DNA from: Nectonema munidae
Taxonomy: Eukaryota > Nematomorpha > Nectonematoida > Nectonematidae
NCBI GenBank assembly: GCA_030549495.1
Contig: JAUIRK010000799.1
Location: 1 to 64,000, forward strand
Direction of reading: 5' to 3'
Length of the DNA stretch: 64,000 nt
Part shown: positions 1 to 15,000 of the stretch, piece by piece
Layout: each line of letters starts with the position of its first letter
Numbering within the stretch: the first letter of the stretch is position 1
Translations under genes and position numbers: made by a program
The notes under the pieces: generated by a model
What the model saw: only the letters and a program-made list of their open reading frames with translations
Database searches by the model: none
Told to the model about the DNA's origin: nothing

Positions 1-1944
1 ACTTCTATCTAAATTATTTTTCCAAAAATAATTGCATTATAAATGGAATGTCATTTTTTATTTGTCATGAATTGCATTATCCTGCATTACTAAAAAATGT
101 TTAAGAAAATGCATGCTTAATATTTCAGATATTTATGATTTTTAACAACAATTATTTGTTATCTTTTTTGAATTTTGATTTTCTTATATACTTGAATTTT
201 TAGCGTCACTATTTTAAACTAATATCTTTCATTAGGACATCCATTAAAACTTTAGGAAGGTGAGGCGAAGAATGCAAAAATTATACAAAAAATGTGTAAA
301 AATGTTATTTTAAAAGTAATTACCTTCCAGCCAAAAGTTACGACTTTATTAAAGTTCTATTGATTTTGGGTAAAACCTGGACATCATCTATTCTGCATTT
401 TACCGATCATGGCAATTAAATTTAACGAGATCCAAATAACGAGAAATGGAATTTATGACTATTGAAAAATTCATATCCTTTTTTGGCATAAAATGAAGGC
501 ACTGTAATTATGTAGTAATAAATTTGATTTTGTTGATTTTGATAATTTATGTAGTGATAAATTTGATTTTAAGACTAAGTTGAAGATTAAATAAGGACAT
601 TGACTTACCTATCTTTAATACCGACCAGAGCGGTGGCTAATTTTGCCGCGCTTAAAAATTTCAAATAACACATGCCCCAAAACGTGATAATACAGGTATA
701 TAGAAATGGAAAACTGGATAAAAAGAGTAGCAAAGCTTTTTATTACATCACTATTCAAGTCTAAAATATCTCAATTAAATTTTAAACGTCTCTCCCACAT
801 CCTCTTGGTGCGCCACTGAAATTAGGAATTTTCTTTAAACATTATCATTACCAAAAGGGCTTCGTTTATATAGAAAATTTGATGCTACTACATAGATGAA
901 ATTTTGGCTCATTGGTGGATGCGTTGGATGTTGCTGTCCTAAATAATCTCCAAGGCTCAATTCGATTTACAGAAATGTGAATAGCTACCTGCATCCAATT
1001 GATGAGGCACAAATATATCCAAACCTGTCCTGAATTGGCTTGCCTTGTGTGAAACGTTAATCAAACTACTGATTAGTAGCAATCATCATGTTATATTTAT
1101 TATTATACTAAACTCTTTAGTCGTTACAGGAAATGACTGATTATAAAAGCTAAATAGGAAATGCTGATTTTATTAAAAAGATAAATAATCTTTCTTCAAT
1201 GCTGCATATTTTAGACACGCAACTATTTTGCACCATACTGTAAACACACTGCAACATCTGCAGCCTTCTAAACTTTTTCGTTTGAGCAATATTTCACAAA
1301 ATTCACGCAAGGTCATCCAAATAACGAAAATGGCGTACAAAAAGATTAATCTCTTCTCAATTCTTTTTAAATTCCTAATTTTCATCAGCAATTATTTTTG
1401 TCGTGCAATGAATGCTATACCAAGTTTCTATGAATAAGTCATGCATGTTGTATGTATGACACATATATATATTTGTTTCTGTTTCTATATTTTTAATCAA
1501 TAAACCTACCTTTAAACCGTTTACCAACTGATTGACAAAAAAGTCTTGAAATATGTGTGAGAAAAAATAAAATTGCGTTTTTTAATGACTAATGAAATAA
1601 ATACGCTGATTTATCTTGAATTAATAAACAATTTTTAAGGAATTTTTAGTTTTTTTCACTATTATATGGTTCAAAATTATCCATTTCTGATATAATGACA
1701 ATAATTTTCTTTTTTTCAACTTTTTTTTACTTCCCGTATAAGCAAAGTATCAAAAAACTAAAGAGAGATTCCTTCTTTTTCTTATCAATGGAAAAAGTGC
1801 AAATAAAGATATGTTTTATGCAAAAGAGGTTTTTTCTAAAAAATTTAATCTAGTTAATATCATTTCGCCCAAACTTTGTCTTTAGACGTAAATTCGCTTT
1901 GGTACATAACTGTATAGGAACAAGATTAATAGATGAAGTGGAGC
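1..1944. other. AT-rich non-coding, upstream intron or flank
   Basis: No exon, RNA gene or element recognised. A short direct repeat (TTATGTAGTRATAAATTTGA, about 509-570, two copies) is the only structure seen. A preceding perlecan exon must end in phase 1; none was found here. Confidence 0.6.
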
Positions 1945-2545
1945 TGAGTCTTTGAAAAGACGTGTAAATGATTTAAAAAGTTAATAGAAATAGTAAAAAG
2001 TCTTTATTCAAAAGTTCCTTTGATCTTCATACACTTTACTGCACTTTGAATTTCTGCACGTACTTCAAGATTTGATAGAAAACAACTTTTGAAAATAAGA
2101 TGCACACAGCGTTACTTGAGGTCGTCATTCTTTATTAGATGTATTAACGATTGGAATAGCCTTCCAGTGCACGTTGTAGAATATCCCTCTTTGAACGCCT
2201 TCAAAAAAAGTCTCGATATTCACTGGAAAGACAAGATTTTAAATTTTTATTAGCCTCAACTTCCCTCCCCCAAGAATCCATTTACTCATCAGTTACACCT
2301 TTAAATCAACGTATTTCAACCTTCACTTGATGCAAAACCAACAAGCTTTGAAAATATAGCTCTGAAAGCTTCACTTTCGCGAAACCAACAAGCTCTGAAA
2401 ATATAGCTCTGAAAGCTTCACTTTCGCTTAATACACCCTCCTCCTTCTTCAGTTGTACTTAAGGTCGCTGTTGATGACCACAATCATTGAAAATTGTAGT
2501 CTTTTATATAATTTTGAATAAACATTATTTATCATTTCTATTTAC
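1945..2545 (+). mobile_element. LINE (CR1/Jockey-like) 3' end: reverse-transcriptase C-terminus and 3' UTR
   Basis: A frame from about 2062 to the stop at 2254 reads SRFDRKQLLKIRCTQRYLRS, FFIRCINDWNSLPVHVVE and YPSLNAFKKSLDIHW, the well-known tail (RVINxWNSLPxxVVxxxSxNxFKxxLDxxW) of CR1/Jockey-like ORF2 proteins. Just upstream, SLKRRVND and VNRNSKKSLFK are further pieces in shifted frames. Everything 5' is missing (5' truncation is usual for LINEs). A 3' UTR follows, shared with the copy at 28.0 kb. Confidence 0.85.
2335..2428. repeat. 47-bp tandem duplication
   Basis: Two adjacent copies of a 47-bp unit beginning AAACCAACAAGCT and ending GCTTCACTTTCGCG/TT, differing at one internal base (CTTTG/CTCTG), lie inside the LINE 3' UTR. 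The 28-kb copy does not have it. Confidence 0.85.
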
Positions 2546-2710
2546 TTTATTAACAAAATTAGGCTTTTCCTAATATTTTATCTTTTTGCGTCTATCTTCC
2601 TTCCTCCCAGATTTAACGAATTCTCTTCGGTTTTCTAACTTTCCCAAATCCGTCTTAGGAACGAGTCAAATTTAGCAACACTTTTTTTATAACACTTTCA
2701 TATTACGTAG
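2546..2710. other. Intron sequence before exon 1
   Basis: Nothing recognised apart from the T-rich acceptor region (ACTTTTTTTATAACAC) in front of 2711. Confidence 0.6.
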
Positions 2711-3029
2711 CTGAAAAAGAATGGCGCGTCAATGTTGTACCTTCTCAAGTGGTGGCAGTGACTCTAGAATCTGCTGTCTTAGTTTGCCATGTGGAGGGGC
2801 TTAATGAAAACTACACAATCGATTGGCTAAGAAAGGATGGAAAAGCAGTTGTCAATACGAATCCTCTCCAATCAAATACACTCAGATGGAATTCACTCAA
2901 ACTCAGCGACCAAGGCGAATATATATGCCGAGTTAAGCCTCTCTACCTATCTCCTAAAACTTCTTCTTCGATACTTCGAGTGTTTGAGCCCATAAATGAT
3001 CGCAATTCAAAAGAAATTAATAAGCATAG
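2711..3029 (+). CDS. Perlecan exon 1 of window: Ig domain
   Basis: The acceptor is ATTACGTAG and the donor AG|GTACGT; the exon enters in phase 1 and leaves in phase 2. It encodes a canonical Ig fold with B-strand cysteine (AVLVCHV), C-strand tryptophan (IDWLRK) and F-strand GEYIC, followed by a hydrophilic tail ([11 protein letters not shown]). It has no initiator methionine of its own, so at least one exon lies upstream, outside the window or unrecognised in 1-2710. Confidence 0.9.
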
Positions 3030-6000
3030 GTACGTCCTGTTTTATTTTAAACTAAAGCTTAAAATCTTTTTTTAACTTCTGTATTCTGATTGGTTATTGT
3101 TTGATCTTTTGAAAAACAAGATTTAATTGGCCATTTTGAATTATTAGGGGTCAGACGTTTGCTATATTGAAAAATAATCGTATCATGTAATAAAATAAGA
3201 TGGAAAAATGAAAAATATTAATTTTTAGCAAATTGAATCAAATTTCTAAAATTTTTTAATTAATTTTCTTTAGTTAGTCATTCAGTTAAAAAAGTTAAAT
3301 AATATAAACTACATAGAACTATTAAAAATATAATCACATCCTGAGTTTATAGTTTAAAAATGTTTGTCATAGAGGCGGGACAATAATGAAAAATTATAAA
3401 GCGTTTATACATCGTTGATAGGTGACCTTGAATAGTTTAATGATGGCGCACTTTTGAGACTAAGTTGAAGTTTAAAAATTTGGTGCCCAAAATTTCAGAT
3501 GCTTTTGATATACGCAAATTGAATGTTTAATTTCATATATGAAAGTGTATTTAAGTAAGATATTTTTTTAATTACTGTTTTATAATGATCAGTGGCATAC
3601 TTAGAGATTAATCCCCTCGCGACATTAATTTGGTGTCGCCCCATCTGGATTTTTTTGGTTTTTTTATAAATATCAAAATTGTATATAAGCAACATAGCTA
3701 TAATCTCTTCTTTTTTGTAATTTTGAATTTATCCATGGATTTAGAATTGGTAATTCATTGAATAGATTTTTAACTATGAAATTTGCATTTAAAATATATG
3801 TAATATTTTTCCAATATTTTTCTAATTTTGTTTAATAATGAGGAGCTTAAATTAGGATATCCGGGGTCATCGGCTCCCTTGCACTATTTGATACGCTACT
3901 CATTATGATCGATACTTTACTCAAATGACTGTTATCAGATTTTTTAATCAACTAAAAAACTTTTGTGTGCTTTCTACAACAGTGGGGATTATACGTCAAT
4001 AAAAAACTTCAGAATAGGTTGATATATTATATGGTTAGGTTTAAGGTTAAGTTAGGTTTAGTCTTTGATAAAATCATAATTTTTTTTGACAATTCTAGCT
4101 AATCAAAGTAGGAAAAAATTAAATCTGCTTTAATCCGAACTGGGGAATTGCATTAGGTCAGCGAATATTTTCTAACGTAACCCTAAACTTAGGCAAACCG
4201 TGCCTATGCAAATTGTCTGGGGATAAACGGTCCAGTCACCGTACAAGCACAAATTTTTCCGCAAAAATTCACTCTCGTCATCTGAATCAAAGATATTATT
4301 GAAACTTAATGTATTTTTCTTAACTTTCTTAACAAAATCTAAAGATACGCATACACAAACAAACACCATTTGCCAAAGCCCTATGCCTGGTTATGTTATA
4401 ATAGCGTGCTATACGTTGATGTGCTTTGTGCCAATTTTTGCTAAAATCTCCAGATTCATTTATATCCCCTTTTATCTCTTCACTATTTTTTCCACTTTTT
4501 GAAAGTTGTAAGCATAAAGATATTATTCCATCATCTGTCGTTTCCTTCATTATTACAGACTGAAATTTTGATTATATTTCTTGTAGAGGATCAAAGATTT
4601 TGAACAAAGTTTCCGTTAAAGATATCACCAAAAAAGTTACAAGTAAGCTTTAATTCGTCTAATTTTTAATTTTTCTAAAGTTTTTAAATATTGTATATTT
4701 AATCAACGCTGCGCATAGTTGCCTACGGGTATTTTGCTCGCAGTCCTACTGCCCATTTTAAAAAAAATGATCAACTACATTTTAGATTCTTTATTGGAGC
4801 TTGAGAACATTTTATTTTGTTTTAGAAATATATGTAACTTGAAATATCACGTTGTTTTACATTTTAACATTGGTTTCATAAAAGGGAGATATAAAAACTC
4901 ACTAACTTTCAACAAAAGTTTTACTTTTATAATTCATTGCAAAAACTTAAAGTAGTATTTAAGAAATTCCTTCCTTTATATTTTGCAAAATTTTTGAATT
5001 GAATACTACAAATCGTGAAATTTTTGCGATATTCTGATTTTCGCCAAAAGATGATATTTTGCAAAATATATCTTGCGAATTCTGAAACTCCTGTAAGGAA
5101 AAATAGGTATAATATATGAAGACAATTTTGAAGATATATGATTGCTCACGAAAAAACGCGAACTTTTTTGACGCGTAAATTTTAGAGATGTATCGGATGT
5201 GAATATTTTACATCCCCGGATGCGAATGCGGATATCCAAGATAAATTTTTATTCGGAAGAGGATATAAAATATTTTTAAAAAATTATATGTTTTATATTT
5301 TAAAGTATCTTATTATTTTAATCCCTTTTTTACATTTTTTACTGGGAATTTAAAGACATAACAAATCTTGTAAAACAAAAAAAATACGAAAAGTTTCAAT
5401 AGATATTTATAAAAATTGATTTTAAATTGCGAATGTTAACATGAAAAAAATCCGCGGATGAGAATGTAGAGGGGATGTAAAAAATTTTCGCGGATGATCC
5501 ACATATGCGAATGCGGATGCGTATATCCGATACATCTCTACCAAATTTTACTTCCGCGAAAATAACTGGTGATTTTCAAACAACCTTAATTACTTTTAAC
5601 AATTACGTAAATATACAATACTCACTGAGTAGTTTATTACCATATTTTGCAGAATAAATTATTTTATCAGGAGAAAAATGAATAAATGATAACATTTCTA
5701 TCTTAGAGAGAGAGAAGAAGTTACTCAAATGATTTCAACTGTTTTTTACTTATATCAGCCCTAATGTTTGAAAGGGAAGATGCGGCTAAACTTCACATAT
5801 TTGTACTTTTTGTTTCTTTGAATGATGTTTCGATTAATTCATTATGTTGCTCTACCGCTAACACATTATCCTTTAATTATATTGATATTTTGGAGGGATA
5901 TTTCGCTAAAAATCAACTGATTCTTTAAAAAAAGTATAGGATTTTGTAAAAATATTTTTATCACTATGTATGTTTGCAGTTTTGGGTAAGGATTTTTTGA

Positions 6001-9000
6001 ACATATCTTGTTGAGAGACCATCGAGTTATCTCATATAACCTCCGTCCAAAAACTTTGGCCTGTGCGCTTATACGACTCGTGAACGATTTCTATGTGGCT
6101 TTTTCTTTCTCCATTTTAAAATTGGAATAAGTTTATCTTAAAAGAATTCTTTTCAAAACCTCAAAAATCTTGTATAAGTACTTTCACAAACTTTTAAATA
6201 TACGTGAACATTTTAAGGCAAAAACCTTTTTCAAAAATATTAAAAATGAGTGTTAAAAAGCATGGCAAATAAAGCGCGGATAAAGAAAAATAGCATTTTT
6301 GGCTAAATAGTAAGTCTTCTCTCAGAACAATATTAGTGCGAACCAGGATCACAAAATATTTGATATTTTTGAATCCAAATTTTTTAGGGTACGCTGAATT
6401 TTCACTATAAAGCCTACTTTTGCGGATTTAATATATTATATCAAAAGTTTAAACAATTTAAGTTACAAAAAACGCCCTTTTTATTAATTTTGTTTATTTA
6501 TGATTCTTGTAAAAATAAAAATATTAACAAATGTTTGCCTAAATCCAAGGTCATATTCTTATTTCACTCTTGGATTAATTTTTCAAATCGTAAAGATAAA
6601 ATTACTTATGAAATGTAGTCAACCAAGTCTTATCTGAAATCAAGTCGGATTCTGAATGGAAATAAAATTTGAAGGGGTCTGAGTTTGAGTAGATGTTTTT
6701 TTTCTGATTACAAAGTTTTGGTTGTACCCAGATCGAGGAAAAGACAAAAAAGTTACATTCGCAATATCATATTCGCACTTATATATTAATTTGGTATATT
6801 TTCGTAATTTTTTTGAATTTTTTATTCAACCAATAAAATAAAAAATATTTTTATATAAATTCACCAAAAAGTAAAAAAAATAAATGTTCTCTGAAAGTTA
6901 AATTTGAAAGCGATGAAAAATAGAACTAAAAAAGGATTTTATTACAAATAGAAGTATTTACATAAATTTTTAAAATTTCAAAAAATTTAATATTTAGATT
7001 TGAGTTTGTGAGTTTTTTTAATTAAAAGACCAAAATGAACATATTTTTTTATAAAATAAAAAATCTTTTTTTTAAGGTAAATTTCTTTTTTCAAAAATTC
7101 AAAAATTTTTCTCAGAAATAAAATGGAAAATAGGATTTTTTGTTCATAAATAAATCCACCTGTTTATAATCAGAAAATAAAAAAATGATGTACTTTTGAA
7201 TCATTGTATAGTTTTAAGATTTTGTATTCTTTGCATGATCAAAAAATATATCGCTGGGACATCCAATTATTCAGAGTTTAGCAAAGACCTCTCTGCTCAG
7301 ACCTTATCAAACTTGAATTTGTAGATTTTACTCTATAAAAATTTTTATTGTCTTTCCTTTTAAAGTTCAATGCTTCTATAACATGATTTCATCTTATTTT
7401 TGGAATAGAAAAAGTGGCAATACAGATATATCCGAGCGTTTTGCAGTTGGAAGAAGGAGCTTCTGGGATGTTCAACGTGGTTGTGAAGGGAAGCGAAGAG
7501 TTTGATTTGCGATGGAGTCGATCTGATGGTGCAAATCTTCCATCGAATATAATGCAACAGGGCGTGCGGCTTCTGCTTCGGAGTGTGAGTAAGAGAGATA
7601 ATGCCAAGTACACCGTTGTCATTCAAACAAAAGATGGCGAGCGATACAGGAATGAAGCGCAGCTATTGGTCAAAGAAAGTAAGCACAGCCAATCATTTAT
7701 GTTCATTCTTCCCATTATTTGAATATACAGCATTTCTTCCTTAATTAAATTATTTGCACTAAGTTTAACTCTTTCAACTCTATCCGACATATTGTCACAA
7801 AAAACGTTAATAATAATTATGATCATTTTTGATTTTAGGTTTAAAATGAATTATTTGAAAAGTGAATTTCTGTAATTTATCCAAAAGAATTAAACACTTA
7901 ATCTTTAAATGAGTGAAAAGTTTTCTTAGTTTTGAATGATTGCATTGTTAAATTTTTAATTTACCTTTAACTTTAACTTCATTTTCTAAAAATAATTACT
8001 TTAATTAATAGCTTATTTCGAAAATTTTATTCGACTGAAAAATGTGAACCCTTAACATAATCAAACTATTCTTACACCGCTTTATTTCTCTCTATTTGTT
8101 ATTTAGTTGCGTATAAGCTACCTTATTTTCAAATATAAAAAGTCATTTTTTGTGAATAAACTTAATTTTGTGCCTTATGGTGCAACATGTGCTTTATTTT
8201 TCAATGAAATGTTGCATTTTTAATAAAGTAGACAAATTTTATTTCACTAGGACACAAGTGCCACAGTGGTCTTCAAAGGATTAACGCGTTCTATTTGTTA
8301 TGATTTGAAAATGTTTTATTCTTTAACTTAAAGCTGTTATTATTATAAACAAGAGTGTCCCCCATTCGCTTTTCGCTTCGATCGAAACATATGGGATCAT
8401 TTAAGGTATTTCGTAGGAAGGATATGGACTATTGGAGGGTTAGTAGTGGATTCCTTCATTCGTAGGCATCATTTAAGATATTTTGTAACAGGAGTATGCA
8501 GCATTGCTTATTTTCTATGAAATCCCTTTCAGCAAAATTTAAAAATGGTATTCGAAAATCTCATAAATTGTAATTGGATATTTTTTTCTATGAAAATATC
8601 TATAGAAAAAATTGTTTTAAGAAAATTTTTAAAGTAAAAATATTTATTTTTCTAAATAAAAATAATTTGATAGCATGATCAGAGGATTATAAGTGCGATC
8701 ATGATTTTGATGCCTCAAAAGAAGTTGAAAAAATTGAAAATTAGAAATTTTTTAAAATATATTCTGATAGACTTTGACACGATGATTCCAAATATGTAAT
8801 GAGAGTAATGTAAAGAAAACTTTGAAAAAAAAATGAAAATTGATCAAATTATAAGGGAAAGAAATTGAAAATATATTTCTATACATGAAATGTGTAAAAA
8901 AGAATAAAAAAAATATTACTGTGAAAATTTAATAAACAAAAAGGTGTTTGAATGTGTATAGTTTAAAATGGTAATTTTTTTGAAAAAGTATTAAAAAATT

Positions 9001-12000
9001 GTTGCAATTTCATTTTTACTTACTTTGATTTTTTTTAAGAAAAAATTAAATCTTTAAATATAAACAATTTAGCATAATTTAGTGAAAAAATATGAAAAAA
9101 AGTTTTTTATTTTTGTAAAATTTGAATTTATATAAGTTTTAATGGTTGTGTGAGCAGACATCCCGCTTTGCCCGTAAAAATCTGAATTTTGTGAGTTACT
9201 GAAAATAACTCATAACGCAAATGTAGAGAAAACTTTTCCTTTGATGGATAGTCAATGTAGTGATTGTAGAAGCCAATCTGTTAGAAGAAGCACATTCTGT
9301 TAGTAAACCATAACTTCAAAAAAGTATCTTGCTGTGAATTTTATCTATATCTTCGTCAAAATAAATAAAATTTAAAGAATATTTCATCTTTACAAAAGTA
9401 CGATTGTGTTGGATTTTTGCAATTTTTAAAATTTCTAAACTCATTTTTGCTTATAATATATAAGTTTTGCAAAATTAAGTTAGTCCCGCTTTGAAGGGAT
9501 TTTATTACTATTTTTGTGTTAAATGTTCTCTTTTTTATTTAAAATCGCGCAATCCTAATTAATGAATGGTCAAGTTGGTTTCTGTTCGCATTTATAGTGA
9601 TTCAGAATTCAAGGACTAAGAACAGAAAGAATAATGAGCGTATTTTTCTTTTATCTATTAATCAAGGTAACAATACACTTTGGTATGCGGAGGATTTTAG
9701 CGTTATGAAGCACGGTTTCCTGTTTGAGTAGGCGAAAGTTACATCTTAATTGATTGTAAAAACTCCTTTTTAATTGCTTGATGGCGTAATAATTTTTAAT
9801 GGTCCTTATGGAAATCTCATTTTTACGAGAAATAATAAAATCAATCACTCAATTATTATGAAGAGTATATGCATGCTACAGCCTACATTGCTAAACTTTA
9901 AGCAGTCAATCGAAGATTGAGATTTGATGGATCGAATATTGATGAATTGACCTATAATTATAATTATTTTCTTGACGATGACCATAAAACTGTGTGTGCT
10001 GATCGTGAAGACAAAAAACATGCAGATAATGATGACGAAGATATTGTTAAGTCAGACGATTAATTGGAAATTTACGATAATAATAATAAGACAGACTCAA
10101 AATTTTAAGAGACCTAGGCGTAAATTTAAATCCCAATGTCCAACGTATCCCATACGATACATTAACTTCAACTATCCTCAAGGTAGCACATATGGTACGC
10201 TTGATAAAATGTGATTTATTGATTTTATAAATCCCTTTTTATATTTTTCATTTATATCAGTTTTTAATATCGTTTAAAGATTTTTGATTGAAGATTGTTA
10301 TTTTTAAATAAGACTTTTTAAAAAATTAAATACAGCTGAAAATTTATTATTTATATACTTGTATATCTAAACTATACCTTTAAAAATACAGTAGACCCTC
10401 TCTAAGAACATCATCTTGAAGTTGAATTCTTCAAAGATAAAATAACACATATGTCAAATGAAACATTAATTAAAACATTGTCACGTAGTATGCTGGTGGT
10501 AAATCCAATATCAAAGTATAGTTTACGTCAATTGACGTCTTTGGTCCTTCTAGTGTAAGAGCGGAGATGGGGCGTCAAGAAAACTTTTCGCCTATTGCAC
10601 CCGCGTATTTTTTGTCCTCGAGCGCCACTGGATCTTTTACCATGGGGCGCTAAATAAGCATGTGGGGGGGGGGGGGGGGGGGGTTTGTACAAAGCTTATT
10701 ATCGGTTTACCACTATTGTATACTAATTAAAAAGCCTGCAGTGTTGTTAAAAAAATTTTCAAATCTTTTTAATAGTTGTAAATGCAGATAAAGTTTTTTT
10801 TATGTTTTTACTCTTAGTAAAGGGGTTTATTTGTAACTAATTAAAACATGATAATTATTGAAAATTATCGTAATAGCAAATTGAACTAGAAAGAAACTTT
10901 ATACTTTTTTGATGGAAATTTTTGACTAGTGCAGGTTACTCGTAAATTCCTACCCAGCCTTCTTCTAGGATTATAGTGATTGCATTATTTTGAGTAAAAA
11001 GTAACAAAATGAAATTTGTGAAGATCTTTAAAAAATGTAATAAAACAATTGTGATTGGGCGAAATGTTCCAAAGCCTGATTGGTCTGCTTCTATCTATCC
11101 CACCTAAATTTCTTAGTTGCTGCAATGCAAAAAAGGAAAGGGTTCATGCCAACCTTCTAAAACGAAGAGGCTAAATAGAAGAAGAAGAAGAATAAAAAAA
11201 TATAAGTGATAAAAGCTTGACAAATTTGGAGAAAAAGTCGTACCCATCGGAAAAAAATATCAAGAAAAACAAAAAATTAGTAAAGAATTAATCTGGTAGG
11301 AAAAAAGGGTAGACGTTAACGCTCAACCTTCCACCCACTAACTCGCCTCTCCCTGGCCAGCGTAACTCCGTGTGAATTTAAACACATTTTTTGCACAGAA
11401 AAGGCAACTTCCCCGAAGAATTCTCGACTGTTTATACAGCCAGCTCTGCTGACACTCAAGATCAACGATCGAGCTATTCTGCGCTGCATGCTAGAAGTTG
11501 ATGGCAAGCTGCAATACATCCAAATTGTTTGGCGCAAAGACAACGAAAGAATAGGAAGTGAATCAAAGGATCTAGAAGTTTCTCAAGACTCCCTCATCTT
11601 CAACCGAGCTCAGCGGGCAAACTCTGGAATATACACGTGCACTGCTCCTGAACTCAATTTATCCACTACTTCTCGTGTTTTGGTAGAAGATCAAGCAGGT
11701 ATGATTTGAATCGTATACTAAAGCTGACCAATGTGCGACATTTGGCAACTTAAATTTATATAAATCCATCACTTGGGTATATGTAATATTTTTAGTTCCC
11801 TCTTTTTTTGGCAATTCTATTTTGTCTTTTTATAAAGATGAAATTGAATTGCAAAAAGACAAAAGAATGAAATACAATTACAAAAAGACAAAATAGAATT
11901 GTAGCGAAGAAGAATTGCAAAAGAAGAAATAGAATTACAAAAAGATGAAATGGGGCTAAAAATGGTGTAAAGAGATTTAAAAAGATGACATTTTATAAAT

Positions 12001-15000
12001 AACAATTTTTTTCAAATGAAAGTATATAATTATAAATATTATATTTTTATAAAAAAATATATTTATAAATCATAATTATTTATAAATGTTTTTTAATAAA
12101 AAGTTTTTTTAATTAAAGTATAAAAAAATGCATTTAACTTTTTTTTAATGACATCAACTTTTTAACAAACTTATAATTTTTATATTAAAATTTCTTTAAA
12201 AAATTTAAAATAAATTAACAGTATGTAAATTTGTATTTTTCAATAAGAATGCATAAAAAATTATTTGTTTATAAATTTAAAATTTTATAAAAATGTAATT
12301 AAAAGATTAATTTATGAATATTTTTTTGATTTTTTTCAATAAACTAAAACTAATAAAAAATTACTTCTATAAAATTAATGCTGTATAAAAAACTATTTAA
12401 AAAAGATAAATCAATTTCTTCAATATATTTTGACGGATTTCATCCCAGAAAAAGGAGACGACATCATGATTAAAGAGGAGGATATGATGAAATGAGTTAA
12501 TTATGTATTAAAAATACATATAAAATATTTTTTAAATAAATGCTTATATATTACTTATAATAATAGGAATGGAAAAGAAATTGGGTGGAGTGGGAACATC
12601 GGCTAAGAGCAATCCATCAAGATTGTTTAACTGCAAAATTGATCAAGCAACTTGTAAAAATGGGGAATGTATCCCTCGCCATGCCATATGTAATGGAGTG
12701 GCGGATTGCTCCGATGAAAGTGATGAAAGCAGTTGCCGTAAAACTTAAATGCCCTTCTCTTTGTTCTTTTAATGCATTTTTCTTTTTTTTTGATAGCTGG
12801 AAGTTCAAGGTCATCAGGTAGTGTTTGATAAGCTAATTCATTTCGCCTAAAGATTTAATCGTTCACTATTTAGAAAGTTGCGAGCCAAATGAATTCAGAT
12901 GTGATAATGGCATGTGCATCCAAAGAATCTGGCACTGTGATGGCGATAACGACTGCACTGATAAATCTGATGAAGCTAATTGCCGTAATCAAAATTTTAT
13001 CTCACCCTCCCCCTTCATTTTCAGATGCTTGTCAATTTTATAGTTTTTTTCATATAAACAATAAAAGTCCCCAAACTTTGAGCAGAGACTTCCTAATTTT
13101 TTTCTTCTAAATGCTTGCAGTATTGTTGGCAATTGGATGACCGGCATTTTTCCGACTCATGGAGTGTTTCTCCTAGTCATTTTCATTTGAGTAATTTGAC
13201 TGCCAAGATTCAGAAATTACTTATTTTAGTTTATACTTACAAACAAATAATAATTGATATAGAGAGGGACGTTTGCATCTCTAATTCTGAACAAGTACGT
13301 CTTAATTTGGCTAAGCTTTAAAAGTAGAGACTAATGCGCCCAAAATGGAATAACGCAGGGGTATATATGTAGCCAGAGTAAGAAGGCAAAGTGTACCAGC
13401 CTTTATAAGAATATTAAAGTTGCATTTTTATTTAAATGACATATTACAACCGACTGTCACTAATTTGGAATGCTTGAGATTGGCTTGTTTCTGGGTTAGT
13501 GATTTTCTCGAATTATCAGTAGGCAAAATTTAACTTTTTTGACTCATCTTTTCATTTGTGTAGTCTTTATATACAAATTGTCCCTTAAATCATAAAACGA
13601 AAATAGAAAGATAAAATATTAATAATTTTAAGTCAGTTAATAAAAGATGAAAAAATTGAAAATCCTGGTTGATTAGATGTTGAAAGTAACGCATTTTTAC
13701 GATGTATTTCTTGTGATGAGCCATTTTTGGACACTTGTTTTGGCATACATTTCAAATGCTATTTCCTCTATTTTTATAGGCACTTTAATTTTCATCATGA
13801 AAAAATTGGATAAATTTAGAAGCAAATTTCACAACTTCTTCTTTATCCCCTGCAAGTTAGGATTAATTGGGTGAAAGCCTGGACTTAAAACATACTAACT
13901 AGCCCTCAGTATATTCCTTCTATGTTCCGATTCAAATTCTTAAGAGGAACGTTTTAAGCTGGATTCTGATTATTTTGCAAGACACTTTTACGAAGCGTAA
14001 ACAATCTTATTCATTCTTCATTTTTTTTATTTTTTTTTATTTTTTTGCCAAATACTTTTATAATTTATAAAAACATTCACTTCAATATCATTTTTATTTG
14101 CCCACCCTTCAACTCTTAAATTGAAGATAACTTGTGTAGCATGTGTAAGCAACAATTTTTAAAATCGTTTTCTTTAAAATTTTTTATTGATTCTTTTATT
14201 ATTTCTATCAGAGATTCGGTATTTCATAGAAGTAACTTTTTTGATTTTTGACTTATTAGTTTTATTAAAAAATAATTTTCATTTTTTTTGATGAATTCGA
14301 TCAACTTATTATTTTATGACAAATCATTCATTACAACGATTTTTCAATGAATTCTCTATTTTATTCTACCTACATAAACATGATATTCGCAATGGTCTGC
14401 GCCTATTTGGTTGATGGTCAATTCGAACTCTTGGGGGCGAAATGTTCCAAAGCCTGATTGGTCTGCTTCTGTCTATCCCACCTAAATTTCTTAGTTGCTG
14501 CAATGCAAAAACATTTTTCCATACGATGGATGAGAATAAGCTGAAAATTATGGCCTTAATCACCGATTAGCGTTAGCAGAATGGTATTCTGAATCTAAAG
14601 TGATGTCGCAATCATCGATTAGTTGTCTAAGAAGGGAGTATGGCCAAATAAGATTTTCTATTCTTATTCCTTGAAAACTCTTTTTCTTTTTTCAATTAGT
14701 TTATACATAACTAGAAGATGATGTTTATTTTTTTGGCAAACTGTGTCAACCATCGTGCCTGGATCGATGAAAATCCGTCTTTTGTTCATGGCCTTATAGC
14801 GTGAATCTATAATAAAACTACTATTCAACTAACCATTTAAAAGAATAAAAAAAACAAACTAGCTAACTTTCAAACTATTTTATATTACTCTATATCAACT
14901 GTTTATATAAATATTCGTATATATCGTTTCTCTCATTAGCAGTTTTTATGATAACATTTACAATGTGTTGTGTACTCTTTTTTAGCCGCAAAACCGCCTG

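Larger units (their letters stand above)
7679..11398. other. Intron, exon 3 to 4
   Basis: 3.7 kb. It holds the single Tigger-like end (10389), the G20 run and copy 1 of the 77-bp repeat. CGCTTCGATCGAAACATATG (8374-8393) resembles GCTTCGCTCGAAACATAGG at 16.26 kb and may be a shared repeat end. Confidence 0.55.
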
